Notes: generated by a model from the sequence alone, not told the origin. DNA of 64,000 nucleotides from Manduca sexta (GCF_014839805.1 NC_051140.1:11367826-11431825); one strand, 5' to 3'; counted from the stretch's first letter, positions 57,101-64,000 are shown. Numbers and translations: made by a program.

Positions 57101-60100
57101 AGCAATTCACTGAGTAATCAAATTCAACATTCTTATGTTTTGTACTTGTGCTTTTAAAATGTTAACACTCCACACTTTGTAAACATTGAATATTGTTTTT
57201 TAAAAACATATTTAATGACATCGCATCGACCAAATAAGAAATAACTTTATCTTCTCGTAGTTCATGTCATAACACGTATAAGAGCCCGTTCAGACGAGAA
57301 GCGTTAGAGGCGCGTTAGCAAAACGCGCGTTAACATGTGCTAGCGCGCGTCAACATGTGAACGGAACATCACAATACATTTAAAATGCGTGTTCTCTACG
57401 CGCCACGTTTTTATAACGCGCGTCTAACACCCCTCATCTGAACGAGATCTTATAGTTAGTTCGTAACATTTGATTAATTTTCACTTGATATTATTTATGT
57501 TATTGTGACTATTCTATTATAAATAAATTCATATCAAAATATACGAACGAAACCACAAACGAGCTAAATTGGAAAATAAAACCTCTTTATTTGCTTAAAT
57601 TGAATAAGAAACTACAGCAAATACCATATGTCCATGTAGGGATTAAATGAATCCCCTGTTATCATCATAAGAACATACGTTGCTTTTAATTAAAATTCAA
57701 TATTACACTTAACATACGAATACCAAAACCACTTGTGAATTCATTAGTACGTTCTAACAATTCATTTAGATTATAGAAGACTGCGTTGTTTTATTTAAAA
57801 TAATTGCTAATTAAGTTCATCCTGTGCAAAACAATTTATAGAATGTGGGAAAATAAATAAAATTACGTAAATATTTTAGGCCTTTGGAGACGGGTACTTT
57901 TCCATTTAGAAAATTAATTAGAATTCGGTTTTTAGGAAATAAGCTAATGAAGAATTGGTGTGGGTACGACATTCGCTTTTGAGCTACATATTGCAAATTC
58001 TATCTTATTTATTACATTTCAGGCAATTAAAAAAAAGCAATATATATTTAATGTTCTTATTTACCTACCTTTTAGTATGAACAACTTTAATAGTCTGCCT
58101 CTGAACCTAAACATCGATCTCTTTTGCACCAGCACGACAACTGTAAAACGATTGTTATCACAGCAATTCTTTACTAATAATTAATTGAATACTTTATAAA
58201 ATACTTAAGGACACAATGGCTTAAATTTTAATGTAATGCCGTGTAAAAGTCCTTCCTAATTTCGATTATACATGTAAGGCGCTTATTTAAGTTATCTATA
58301 GGTGGAGGCTTATTGTCAGCAATTTGTTAGAATATATTGTTGTATAATTGTAAATTAGTCTGTAAGCCTTCCTAAAATTAAATAAATAAATAAATAAAGA
58401 TATTTTACTGATCAGTTTGGTTTCGCTGGGCTTTTTCGCTTGGATGATGAAAAATCACTTAAATATATTATTTTTTTCAAATGTCATCGAAACCCTGCTT
58501 AAAGACAGTAATTATTATTAAGGTTTCGTAGGTAAATTTGGGTTATAACTATATTACTATAGTTGATTTGAAAATGACTAGACAGACCGGTGAGCCCGTT
58601 ACTATCCCTATTTTTGTTAGTGCTAGCAAATTAACCAAAATGGACGTCCTTATGCTCTTCAGTAAAGTGATCACTTTCGCCTAACAGGTAACAGACCCAT
58701 CACTTCTAGTGGAGTATCCTCCAATACAGCATTCACACGGGCTACTGTCTGCGGCGCTAGGCCTGCGGGTGCCAGCAGGACGGTCCATGGAGGTGCGCTG
58801 CACGGCTCGAGTGGCGCCCGCGTGGCGGGAAGGCAGTGAAGCTGTCGTCGGCAACAGCCAACTGGCTGACAGCAAAGAGGCTATGTTACTTGGTACGTTT
58901 TATTGGTTAAGAATGCTTAAACATATATACAACAGACGGGCGAAAATACTGACATAATCGTGTTGACGACGAATTGTAACCATCTCTCGTCAGTCGATAC
59001 GCTACCTGGAACCTCTTTCACTTACCATTAAGTAGTGGGGTTACTTTGCAGCGTTTATTTAAAATAATACCAACACACTAGTATTACTAATTCCCAACTT
59101 GTTTTTATATTCCCTCTGAATAGTTACTTTATGTTTTTAAAACAAAATAATATAACATAATGCATGCATATATCTACACAATTACTACGATTCTATTCGT
59201 CTTATATTTTTCAACAATGAGCAAATCTTGTTTCATATTTTTTGTTTGAACGATAATTAACATAGAAAACTTTAAGAGGCTTTTACTACGTAAAGCCTTC
59301 ATTAAAAATAATCTCATTACTTTATCGCTTATATTTAATTAAAAGCTTTGATTTAAATATTTTTTCTTACATTAACAATTATTTATATAGTTTTTGAGTA
59401 AATATAAATTACTTTCTACCGCTTTTTAATTCATTTACACGGACCCAGTTTTTCAAACAGTAAGTTGCAAGAGTTAGAATACATTTTGAAATGTGGAGCA
59501 GAAAAAGTTGGAACTGTCATATCGTAGTTGTTGACCATTTAATAGATTAGTTATTTCAGTATTTTTTCTCACAGTTGCTTTCTGAGTATCGTATTCAACA
59601 ACATTATGATGGACTTTATCGAGGCAAAACTGGGTAATTTATGTTACATATAAAATCATACTGAACTATAACCGCCTTTAGGTAGGAGTTTTTTTTTATT
59701 TTCCACATTTGTTCAACGCTTTAAAGCAACTTAACATTATGGGGTCAAAACGTGTATCAAAACTGTAATTGACATGAAAATACAGACATAAAACATTAGC
59801 AAATAGATAAGGATCCAACCATTTGCCACTAACAAAAAAGGTATTCGGCCGTACAATTTTGAAAGACGTTCATAATACACCACAAACATATTATACGGAA
59901 ACGGGCTACATTATCTGAAATCGCAACCTCAGAATAATTTAATACCACCGACCCCGGCTGCTTGCTTTCATAACAATGTTGTAAACGGATGTCTATCGAG
60001 ATATCTCAGACCATTAAATTCGGCAATAGCTACTATGTCTATTCGGAGTTATGTTGTAGCAATCAGTTGTGGTTTTAATTGCTATTAGGGTCGTATTACT

Positions 60101-60396
60101 GGATCTATCGTCAGTTTCCATGTAGAGCCTATTACTTATGGTTGGAAATTAATCTTCTGTTCGACCGGCAAATGTAATAAGACGCTCGTCTGATGTGTTA
60201 TTGCCTCTCGTTTCGACTGTTATGATCTAATGAATATTTTACAGCTCTAGTCGAAGTTCTAGATCGGTACTGGCGTTTGATTATTTGTGTGATTTTGGTC
60301 ACTATTGTAAGGGAAATACGTGCGTCATACGACGTAGTAAGATATTATTGCCTAATGACCAGACTAGTACCTACATCACTGTTTTTGTTGGATTGA
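30101..60396 (+). CDS. beat: Beaten-path (Beat) family two-Ig-domain neuronal protein, six-exon model
   Basis: Joining 30101-30146, 50264-50469, 53668-53803, 54372-54505, 58688-58892 and 60245-60396 gives an open 292-residue protein with GT-AG introns in phases 1,0,1,0,1. Residues 1 to about 14 are a hydrophobic signal core. Ig domain 1 has Cys41 and Cys108 as the likely disulfide, core Trp55, and the Beat-type block LYSVKWYRDNEEFYRY (residues 50-65), ending in CEVSAEAPSF. Ig domain 2 has Cys155 and Cys212 with Trp168, a YLPREGPRITG linker, NCTSGRSYPAAVLSW and the VEYPP block. Asn154 (N-C-T) is a possible glycosylation site. Beat proteins are secreted or membrane-tethered ligands of Sidestep receptors in axon guidance; that role here is inferred from family membership. 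The family call is strong, the subgroup is open, and the last exon is the least certain part. Met3 is an alternative start. Confidence 0.88.
31111..31321 (+). repeat. Poly(A)-tailed 'GAGCGGTCGTATCG' repeat
   Basis: Blocks GTGTAACTACTGGGCATAAT, CTCAGGATGGCGAGCGCAGT, TTATGAGCGGTCGTATCG and ACCATCAGGCGAACGGCAAG in fixed order, ending in an A run. The same blocks recur at 33470-33758, 38620-38920 and 52504-52808. This looks like the 3' end of a retrotransposon family. Confidence 0.8.
31345..31458 (+). mobile_element. 3' fragment of SINE family A
   Basis: GGGTGCCGTGGTTGCACCTC and CGGAGATAAATGCGTGATCA match the end of family A, followed by a (TG)n tail. It lies directly after the A-rich tail of the repeat at 31111-31321. 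Confidence 0.75.
32086..32137. repeat. Perfect 24-bp inverted repeat with 4-nt loop
   Basis: The arm 32086-32109 (CATATCAAAGAAATAATGTT plus CAGT) is exactly reversed at 32114-32137, with loop AATG. No mismatch. Lies in intron 1. Confidence 0.95.
32676..32912 (+). mobile_element. Old SINE, family A
   Basis: TGCTGAGGTCTCGGGTTCGG marks a decayed B box, followed by CAATATCAGTCCAGAGTGT and GTTGCACCTCTGCCTACGC, all in family order. Many substitutions. Confidence 0.65.
33140..33445. repeat. Two adjoining fragments of the short repeat class
   Basis: A left piece (AATCTCTGAAACTACTGAAG up to TACTCGGGCGGAGCCACTGG) meets a right piece (AAAGTCCGACGCCGCGTCTA to TTCGATTAAATTTAGTCTGG) near 33300. Confidence 0.55.
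33470..33758 (+). repeat. Poly(A)-tailed 'GAGCGGTCGTATCG' repeat, longer copy
   Basis: Adds to the left the block GGTAGGTCTCTCATTTGTAA and CCGCCTGGGTAGGTACCAAG before the shared body. Ends in an A-rich run. Confidence 0.8.
34403..34608 (-). mobile_element. SINE family A, minus strand
   Basis: On the + strand it begins with the inverted tail (ACACACACTCATGCC) and ends with the inverted tRNA head (GAGGTTCGAAGCCGAGGCAG). The middle portion is shortened. Confidence 0.75.
35351..35696 (-). mobile_element. tRNA-derived SINE, family B, minus strand, with target duplication
   Basis: The + strand reads (AAT)n, CCCTGTATTATATACTGTCC, GGCCTCCTCTACTACTGAGA, and ends with the inverted B box (GGGATTTGAACC) and head (AACTAGGCTATCGCCGCC). 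CGAAGAAT flanks both ends (35351-35358 and 35689-35696). The tail is an (ATT)n run on the minus strand. Confidence 0.8.
38620..38920 (-). repeat. 'GAGCGGTCGTATCG' repeat, minus strand
   Basis: On the + strand GACGAGCTTGCCGTTCGCC and GATACGACCGCTCATAAAC, then CAACCTGAGACATGAGATG, and CTCACATATGAGAGACC at the far end. About as long as the copy at 33470. Confidence 0.8.
39640..39838 (+). repeat. Repeat tail with 'CATCCAAACCTTTTCAGTAG'
   Basis: TATAAAGTATAACTCGGAG, then TATTTCATCCAAACCTTTTC, AGTAGTTTCTGTATATGTAA and CAAACCCACACATCGTCAC form a familiar insect repeat tail. The 98-codon minus-strand frame over it is a shadow of this repeat. Confidence 0.55.
41523..41773 (-). mobile_element. SINE family A, minus strand, near full length
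   Basis: The inverted body (GGGTAGGCAGATGCGCAAC, ACTCTGATACTGAGTAGAAA) and the inverted head (CTACACCACCGAGACAGTC) are all present. No exact target duplication seen. Confidence 0.75.
42600..43125 (+). repeat. Composite of two 'GAGCAAAAGCTAGT' repeat copies
   Basis: The first copy (ATATATAAAGCTGAAAAGTT, GAATGCGCTAATCTTAGGAG) breaks off. A second (AACAAAGTCCTCCCGCTGAA, CTGTCTGTCTGAACGCGATT) ends in the intact GAGGCTGCGAGCAAAAGCTA at about 43100. Confidence 0.7.
43594..43947 (+). mobile_element. tRNA-derived SINE, family B, with target duplication
   Basis: The head GCAAGTGGCGATAGCGTAT and the B-box-like CGCAGGTTCAACTCC are followed by the body and the 3' end GGACAGTATATAATACAGGG, then (ATT)n. 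TATCATTTA is present on both sides (43594-43602 and 43939-43947). Confidence 0.8.
44188..44282. repeat. Repeat fragment with 'CCCGACGTTTCGAAG'
   Basis: TTTTCTCCCGACGTTTCGAA, TTTGCAGCCTTCATGGTCAC and a G run form an end that is common in insect genomes. The element type is not known to me. Confidence 0.5.
45236..45489 (-). mobile_element. SINE family A, minus strand, near full length
   Basis: CCCCGAAGGGGTAGGCAGAG (inverted 3' block), then CAGACTCTGGATTGATACTG, and the inverted B box (CCGAACCCAGGGC) and head (CTACGCCACTAAGGCA) are present. Confidence 0.8.
47581..47838 (-). mobile_element. Full-length SINE family A, minus strand, with target duplication
   Basis: The 12-bp TTGATATATCTA is found at both ends (47581-47592 and 47827-47838). 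Between them are the inverted 3' block (ATTTATCCCGAAGAGC), the body and the inverted B box (GGGGATTTGAACCCAGGAC), up to the head (GCCACCGAGGCA). Together with the copy at 5310 this fixes the ends of the family. Confidence 0.85.
48583..48773 (+). repeat. Nearly complete 'GAGCAAAAGCTAGT' repeat
   Basis: ATATATAAAGCTGAAGAGTT, AACACTAATCTCAGGAACAC, ACCGATTTTGATTTTTTT, then GCGGACAAAGCCGCAGGCAA and AAGCTAGTAGT. About 190 bp with all blocks in order. Confidence 0.75.
49174..49495 (-). mobile_element. SINE family B, minus strand
   Basis: An (AAT)n tail, then GCCCTGTATTACTGTACC, GGGCCTCCTCTGCTACTGAG and the inverted head with ATTCGTCTCGACAGTCCGTT. The B-box region is damaged (GAGTTGAACGG). Confidence 0.75.
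49864..50020. mobile_element. Short foldback element just upstream of exon 2
   Basis: GGCCTTATTCCGTCTGCAGG near 49868 is inverted with mismatches as CCGTAGACGGAATGGGGCC ending near 50016. Total length is about 155 bp, without coding capacity. It looks like an old non-autonomous DNA element. No clear target duplication is visible. Confidence 0.5.
50264..50469 (+). CDS. beat: beat exon 2: first half of Ig domain 1
   Basis: The acceptor is TTCTTGTTTCAG|AATCG and the donor GAT|GTGAGT. It encodes residues 16-84: a leucine-rich stretch, VPTYRVRGQVAQLEC with Cys41, then LYSVKWYRDNEEFYRYMPK with Trp55, and PPKHAYKLEGIKVD. The 'SVKWY+D..EFYRY.P' pattern is the best Beat-family signature in the window. 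The exon ends in phase 0. The other frames here are shadows. Confidence 0.95.
52504..52808 (-). repeat. 'GAGCGGTCGTATCG' repeat, minus strand, in intron 2
   Basis: On the + strand a T/A-rich start, then GACGAGCTTGCCGTTCGCC, AGACCGCTCATAAACAGTAG, GTGCTCGCCATCCTGAGACA and CACATATGAGAGACATACCA. Confidence 0.8.
52880..52905. repeat. Perfect 11-bp hairpin, 4-nt loop
   Basis: GTCACTCTTTT, loop TTAT, AAAAGAGTGAC. In intron 2. No T-run exit or gene end supports a terminator role. Confidence 0.9.
53290..53338 (+). repeat. (AAAT)n microsatellite, probably a retroelement tail
   Basis: TGTAATGGCTGCGTATAGAT is followed by about six AAAT units, the usual tail form of several insect LINEs. In intron 2. 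Confidence 0.5.
53668..53803 (+). CDS. beat: beat exon 3: second half of Ig domain 1
   Basis: The acceptor is TTATTTACAG|CTTCAA and the donor ATTT|GTAAGT. It encodes residues 85-129, LQKSDDQRVTLHQVTL followed by SSGLYRCEVSAEAPSF. Cys108 pairs with Cys41, and the Y-x-C motif is the Ig F-strand. The CEVSAEAPSF block is highly typical of Beat proteins. The exon has no long ATG-initiated frame, so it was recovered by reading from the acceptor. It ends in phase 1. Confidence 0.95.
53804..54371 (+). other. beat intron 3 (568 bp)
   Basis: GTAAGT...T-run AG. The shortest intron of the gene. I see no mobile element in it. Confidence 0.8.
54372..54505 (+). CDS. beat: beat exon 4: linker and first half of Ig domain 2
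   Basis: The acceptor follows a run of T (TTTTTTTTAG|AT) and the donor is GAAAAG|GTACAA. It encodes residues 130-174: YLPREGPRITGNEQ, then RRGDSLFLNCTSGR with Cys155 and the N-C-T sequon at Asn154, then SYPAAVLSWDIDGEK with Trp168. The 'NCTSG+S.PAA.L.W.I.G' pattern is typical of the second Ig domain of Beat proteins. Phase 1 in, phase 0 out. Confidence 0.95.
54610..54840 (+). repeat. Direct repeat pair flanking a retroelement-like tail
   Basis: ACATGGAACAGAGGGGGACA at 54628 recurs as ACATGGAACAGAGCGGGACA at 54802, each followed by GT.TTCCAAAAA. Between them is ATTGATAACCTCCTCC and TTTGAAGTCGGTTAAAAA, an end I know as common in lepidopteran genomes but cannot name. Confidence 0.55.
54893..55246 (+). 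repeat. Three tandem copies of a 118-bp unit
   Basis: TACCACGACGGTTAC begins copies at 54893, 55011 and 55129, and the third ends at 55246. Copies 2 and 3 are almost or fully identical; copy 1 differs at several bases. Each unit carries the inverted repeat TGTAGAC-AATAC-GTCTACA. 118 is not a multiple of 3, so the open frames over it are not conserved coding units. Lies in intron 4. Confidence 0.95.
56190..56375 (+). repeat. 'GAGCAAAAGCTAGT' repeat in intron 4
   Basis: GATGAAATTTGGAATGAAGA, TCCCGGGAAAATATATAGCG, then CACGCGGGTGAAGCCCCGAG and CAAAAGCTAGCTT. Confidence 0.7.
57278..57453. mobile_element. CpG-rich foldback MITE in beat intron 4
   Basis: Begins ATAAGAGCCCGTTCAGACGA and ends as the imperfect inverse, TCTGAACGAGATCTTAT. 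The inverted arms extend about 40 bp (GCGTTAGAGGCGCGTTA against TAACGCGCGTCTAACAC). It is rich in GCGCG runs, in sharp contrast to the AT-rich intron. No ORF. Length 176 bp. Confidence 0.65.
58298..58400 (+). repeat. LINE-like 3' tail with (AAAT)n
   Basis: TGTATAATTGTAAATTAGTC, TGTAAGCCTTCCTAAAATT, then about five AAAT units. In intron 4, about 290 bp before exon 5. Confidence 0.5.
58688..58892 (+). CDS. beat: beat exon 5: second half of Ig domain 2
   Basis: The acceptor is CCTAACAG|GTAACA and the donor CTTG|GTACGT. It encodes residues 175-242: VTDPSLLVEYPPIQHSHGLL, SAALGLRVPAGRSMEVRCTA with Cys212, then RVAPAWREGSEAVVGNSQLA. The 'LxVEYPP...GL..A.LGLR' block and the late Cys fit the Beat second Ig domain. 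It is clearly more GC-rich than its introns. Reading through the donor would add about 22 residues and stop near 58957, a less likely intron-retention end. Ends in phase 1. Confidence 0.92.
58893..60244 (+). other. beat intron 5 (1.35 kb, if exon 6 is right)
   Basis: GTACGT...TTTTACAG. AT-rich in its first 600 bp, with more mixed sequence from 59930 on. I recognise no repeat or gene in it. Confidence 0.5.
60245..60396 (+). CDS. beat: beat candidate exon 6: C-terminal hydrophobic segment and stop
   Basis: After the acceptor AATATTTTACAG, with a branch-point-like CTAAT about 20 nt upstream, the frame set by exon 5 stays open for 50 codons and ends at TGA 60394-60396. It encodes ALVEVLDRYW, then RLIICVILVTIV (residues 253-264), then REIRASYD and a Tyr/Cys/Leu-rich tail. 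The hydrophobic core is only 11 to 12 residues, short for a classic transmembrane helix, with Arg on both sides. It could be a membrane anchor, a tail signal, or a chance open stretch. A second acceptor of the same phase at 61331 would give only 14 residues. Confidence 0.5.
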
Positions 60397-61121
60397 GTAT
60401 TTCGAATTTTGTCTCGTAACACCTACGCTAGGATCCGTTTTGTGAATGAGTAAAGTAATTTCAATGGTTAAATTACGAGCGTGACCTTTAAATTCTAAAC
60501 GATATTGGGATATTAATCATTTATAATTAAGTGCCTGCCCACGGAAGCGAACTAAAAGATTCAATATACGCATTGAGTTGTTTGATTACTATTATTGTAG
60601 TGGCTTTGCTTTCCAACTAGAGAGTACACAATATAATTCCAACCGCCTATAGCAAAGTGTTTTTATTCTTTATATATTCGCAAACATCGCTCTAGGCTCC
60701 GACGCAATCTCCTTACTGTTTTCGTTCCCTAACAACGTAGAATAACAAAGATTGTTTGTTCCAGTGAGGAGTTCAAGCCAGGCGTCTACGTTAAGTGTAA
60801 TGCTGTTAACACTTTCGCTCGCCCAGTTTCTCACATCCCTAATGCAATCAGAAACGTGATAAATTATCTCCACTCTTTTATTAACTAAACGTGATTTAGA
60901 CGCGGCACGATTCTGACCTACCGTATGTGCAACCAAATGATATTCTTTAAGTGAGTTATGTTGTGTTTGATTGTTTTATTAGGTCTTGTTTATTGTGTTA
61001 ATAGTTCTAGATGTTTAATGTTCTAGCATTTACGACTTAGTTATGAATTATCAAGCCGCTATGATTTATGTATTATTGAGTTATTAGGTGCAATTTTACA
61101 AATACTTTTGCAAATAAGATA

Positions 61122-61720
61122 AATAAAATTTGATGAAGAAAGCTAATGTTAGAGTAATTGTAAATAAAGTCTTTAGGGTCGCCTTCTTAGATATCGTCTC
61201 ATACTAATGTAAATAAATGATAAAGTAAAAATTCTTTTTCTAAAATTGTAACATGAATTCAAAAACTATTTTATTGTCTATGTACTTATTGGAAATGTTG
61301 AATTTATGTAGATTTATGTGATCGTTTCAGAACGGCACATTATTTGTTTATTTGTGTGTAATTTAGGTATTTAAAATTTAAACAAAAATCTATAAGTTTT
61401 AATGTAAAATAGATACCATTGAAGACAGTCGCTGCTCCGTGATGAATAACTGCATTCGTAATTATTTTGGTGCCTCTTGCCTTGTTTTAATTTCGCAAAA
61501 TTATTAACAGGTTTTATCTTACCTCACCTAATTTAAATCTTGAATTTTATTAATTTATATATGTATTAAAACTGGCAATTGGTTACTAATTATTACCTAC
61601 GTATATCTTGAATTTGCTAATCACAATTTCCATTGTACATATCGGTATAATATCACATTTGCTTTTGTTGTTAATGTGTACTATATTTAGTATTTTATGG
61701 GCATGATTTTGTTGAATAAA
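61122..61720 (+). other. Candidate poly(A) signals downstream of beat
   Basis: AATAAA occurs at 61122-61127, 61163-61168, 61212-61217 and 61715-61720. The last is followed by a T/GT-rich stretch. If exon 6 at 60245-60396 is the last exon, the 3' UTR would be about 0.7 to 1.3 kb. In AT-rich DNA such hexamers also arise by chance, so the choice among them is open. Confidence 0.3.
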
Positions 61721-62308
61721 TGACAATTTGTTATAAACTTCGTATTTTTACTGTTATGAGATATCTATAATTTTCCCGAATTCCTATGATCATCTATCTT
61801 AAGAATATTTTGAATATTATTCATGAACCCTAGGTAACCACAATGACTTAAATTACCGTTAAATAACGAAATTTCTTTCGTATCTAGTACCAACCTATAC
61901 AAAAGAAACCTTTACATAATTATTTGGAATACACAAAAAAACTTAATTTTTAATACTTATTGCCAACGAAAGTAAAAATATTACATACAATTATTCAAAA
62001 ATAAAAACAATATTTGACTAATTGCAATTGGATTACTGACAACCACAATATATTCTATAGTAAAAAAAGAACTAAACTTTCAAATTAAATTTAAACCAAA
62101 TAGATATGTGTTCCTACATCCCACGACTTAAATATTTGACATATTTTTTTTTCAAACTATCACAATAGTTGTTCATTTCATAAAAGCTTTTGTTCACGAA
62201 ATGTAAAAATGTTTTACTTGTTTTAGTACTATACTGACAACATGTGTCACAATTTATGAAAATTTGAAAATGTGCACCAATTTATGGTCATAACATTGGA
62301 ACAAAAAT

Positions 62309-62372
62309 AAGGTAACATAGTATAAACTATGTTACCTTGTTTTCTATTTTCAAAAACTTGAAAATAGAAAAC
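62309..62372. repeat. Two adjacent perfect hairpins
   Basis: Hairpin 1: AAGGTAACATAGT, loop ATAA, inverse arm ending at 62338. Hairpin 2 starts at the next base, 62339: GTTTTCTATTTTCAA, loop AAAC, inverse arm ending at 62372. Both are perfect (13 and 15 bp). Confidence 0.95.
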
Positions 62373-62594
62373 GATGTTTTTTTGCAAGTTAAAAAATTAT
62401 ATTTAACCCAGAGAAAAAAATAGAGCATACAAGGATATGAAACCAAAAAAACACTTCTTATCTGATTTTTGTAAAATCTCTCAGATAATATTAATATGAA
62501 ATTATTGCTAAATAATGCACTTTTCATTCTGTTAATTATTGAGTCTGCATATCAAATCGTTTTTACTCGATTTAAAACTTTCCACTTATATCAG

Positions 62595-62770
62595 ATCACT
62601 TTATTACCTATGGCCATAGCGAGCGGCACTGCCCGCGTGAAAAAAAATCCGAGACAAATAATTTCCCGATATAAAAGTAGTCTGTAGCATTCAAGACTAA
62701 CTTAATCGTATCGTAAAATCGGATCCATAGTTTCAGATATTAGCCCCTACTAACGTATCCTCTCTATAAT
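62595..62770 (-). repeat. Inverse fragment of the short repeat class
   Basis: GCGAGCGGCACTGCCCGCGT, AAAAGTAGTCTGTAGCATTC and ATAGTTTCAGATATTAGCCC are in the inverse order. A short open frame ending at 62687 is a shadow. Confidence 0.6.
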
Positions 62771-64000
62771 ACATTTCCATATATAAGTATATAAATTAGT
62801 GTAGAATAGGTCCAGATAATAACATCGACTAGAATCATCTAGTTATTTGAGTTATAGTTATAGTTACTCTAATTGATCCCAAAATACACTAAACTGATAT
62901 AAAAAGAAAGTATTAGATTTTCGGTATGTTTTTTGGAATAGATAAACTTGAAATTACTAATGGATTTTGTAGTTTTTTAAATAATATATCTTACATTACC
63001 TATAAGTGCTTTAATCTACTTTTTATCCGAATCGTTTTAAGTTAGAAGAGCAAATCCTGTCTAATGTCCACAAAGCATATTTTTGTCCCCACCATCTCGC
63101 AAATCGCCAGCGCGTCTCCACGCTCCTTTGTCAGCATCTTATACTACTTTTATTATATTTTGAAAGCTAAACGAATGTTATATGTTTGTCAAATATGAAT
63201 TTGTTACAAACATTTGGAAACCATTATTATTCTGTATTATAATATTTATCTAATCCCCATCTATGAGGCTTATACTATACCTTTGTACTGAATATGAAAT
63301 GGAAACAAATGTTTTGATGTATTTGAAGTATCGTTAGTAAAATAGATCCTTAACGAACGAACGTCAGTATAGTATAAATATTGTGGGGTTATTACATTAA
63401 TAATATCTCTTTAGAGATATTGTTATTTTACACTAACTCATTGTCTTAACTATGAATTTGCAGCGCGCATTCTGTCAATCGCTGACAGTTATTTCAAACT
63501 ATTGACAGTTATATAAAATTAGTATTTTCGTAAAGTTTTCTTAAATTTTCTAATTTCCCGCGCAATTTTTTTCTTTCATAAGAACCTTTTCATGACAATA
63601 ACAAACACAACAAAAAAAATTTGTGAAATCAGTCCAGCCGTACACGCGTGATGGCGTGACCAAGGGAAATAGGGATTCATTTTTATATATATATAGATAA
63701 GATTAAGCAGCATTACAGATTTATTATTTTTTACTTAGTACCTAACCAGCAGAAATCGTAGTATGAAAATTGTGACGTCCGCCTTCTCTGCGTCACAACT
63801 TTCAAGGTGCGTTCAGCTGAGGTAGGACGATTTTTCGAGGAGTTGAGAGGAAGCTCACAATTTTTTATTCTCATCCCAACACTCAAGTGATAACGGAATT
63901 TTAAACATCAAACTGGTTATTATTAATGCTACTTTATGTGATAACTTTATCATTAAATTCTCCCTCTGTAAGTTTCAAAATAGGCGTATATATATGTTTA

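Larger units (their letters stand above)
54506..58687 (+). other. beat intron 4 (4.2 kb)
   Basis: GTACAA...CTAACAG. It contains the direct repeat pair at 54610-54840, the 3 x 118-bp tandem array at 54893-55246, a repeat fragment at 56190-56375, a CpG-rich foldback MITE at 57278-57453 and an AAAT-tailed retroelement fragment near 58298-58400. Confidence 0.8.
60397..64000. other. Putative 3' UTR and downstream AT-rich DNA
   Basis: Holds a higher-complexity block (60664-60950, with an 88-codon minus-strand frame of no recognised family), the poly(A) hexamers, two adjacent perfect hairpins (62309-62372) and two fragments of the common 'CGCGTG...' repeat (about 62600-62770 and 63590-63710). No further gene is supported. 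Confidence 0.5.

Overview
This is AT-rich eukaryotic genomic DNA from an insect, most likely a moth or butterfly. The reasons are one multi-exon gene with GT-AG introns that belongs to the insect Beat immunoglobulin family, and a dense load of short interspersed elements and short retroelement tails of kinds I associate with Lepidoptera. I see no prokaryotic-type genes, no CRISPR array, no rRNA and no free-standing tRNA gene.

Layout. From 1 to 29914 I find no convincing gene. This stretch holds MITEs (1159-1424, a decayed relative at 11223-11430, and a TTAA-flanked element at 17047-17263), several tRNA-derived SINE copies, and fragments of a very common short repeat ending in a 'GAGCAAAAGCTAGT' motif. 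From 29915 to at least 60396 on the + strand lies a single beaten-path-like gene. It has a TATA-less Inr+DPE promoter (Inr A at 29915, DPE at exactly +28), a 186-nt leader with three tiny upstream ORFs, and exon 1 (30101-30146, start of the signal peptide). A 20.1-kb first intron follows, then exons 2 and 3 (first Ig domain), exons 4 and 5 (second Ig domain), and a probable last exon at 60245-60396 carrying a short hydrophobic segment. All reading phases match across the junctions (1,0,1,0,1) and give a 292-residue model. Downstream to 64000 are candidate poly(A) signals, a striking pair of adjacent perfect hairpins (62309-62372) and more repeat fragments.

Function. Beat proteins are neuronal Ig-domain ligands that pair with Sidestep-family receptors in axon guidance and synaptic partner matching. 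That role is known for the family; for this locus it is inferred from sequence. I cannot assign the Beat subgroup with confidence.

Most of the window is intron or intergenic sequence shaped by mobile elements. Its most unusual non-genic features are five perfect inverted repeats that all have 4-nt loops, a 3 x 118-bp tandem array with an internal palindrome inside intron 4, and a CpG-rich foldback MITE, also in intron 4.
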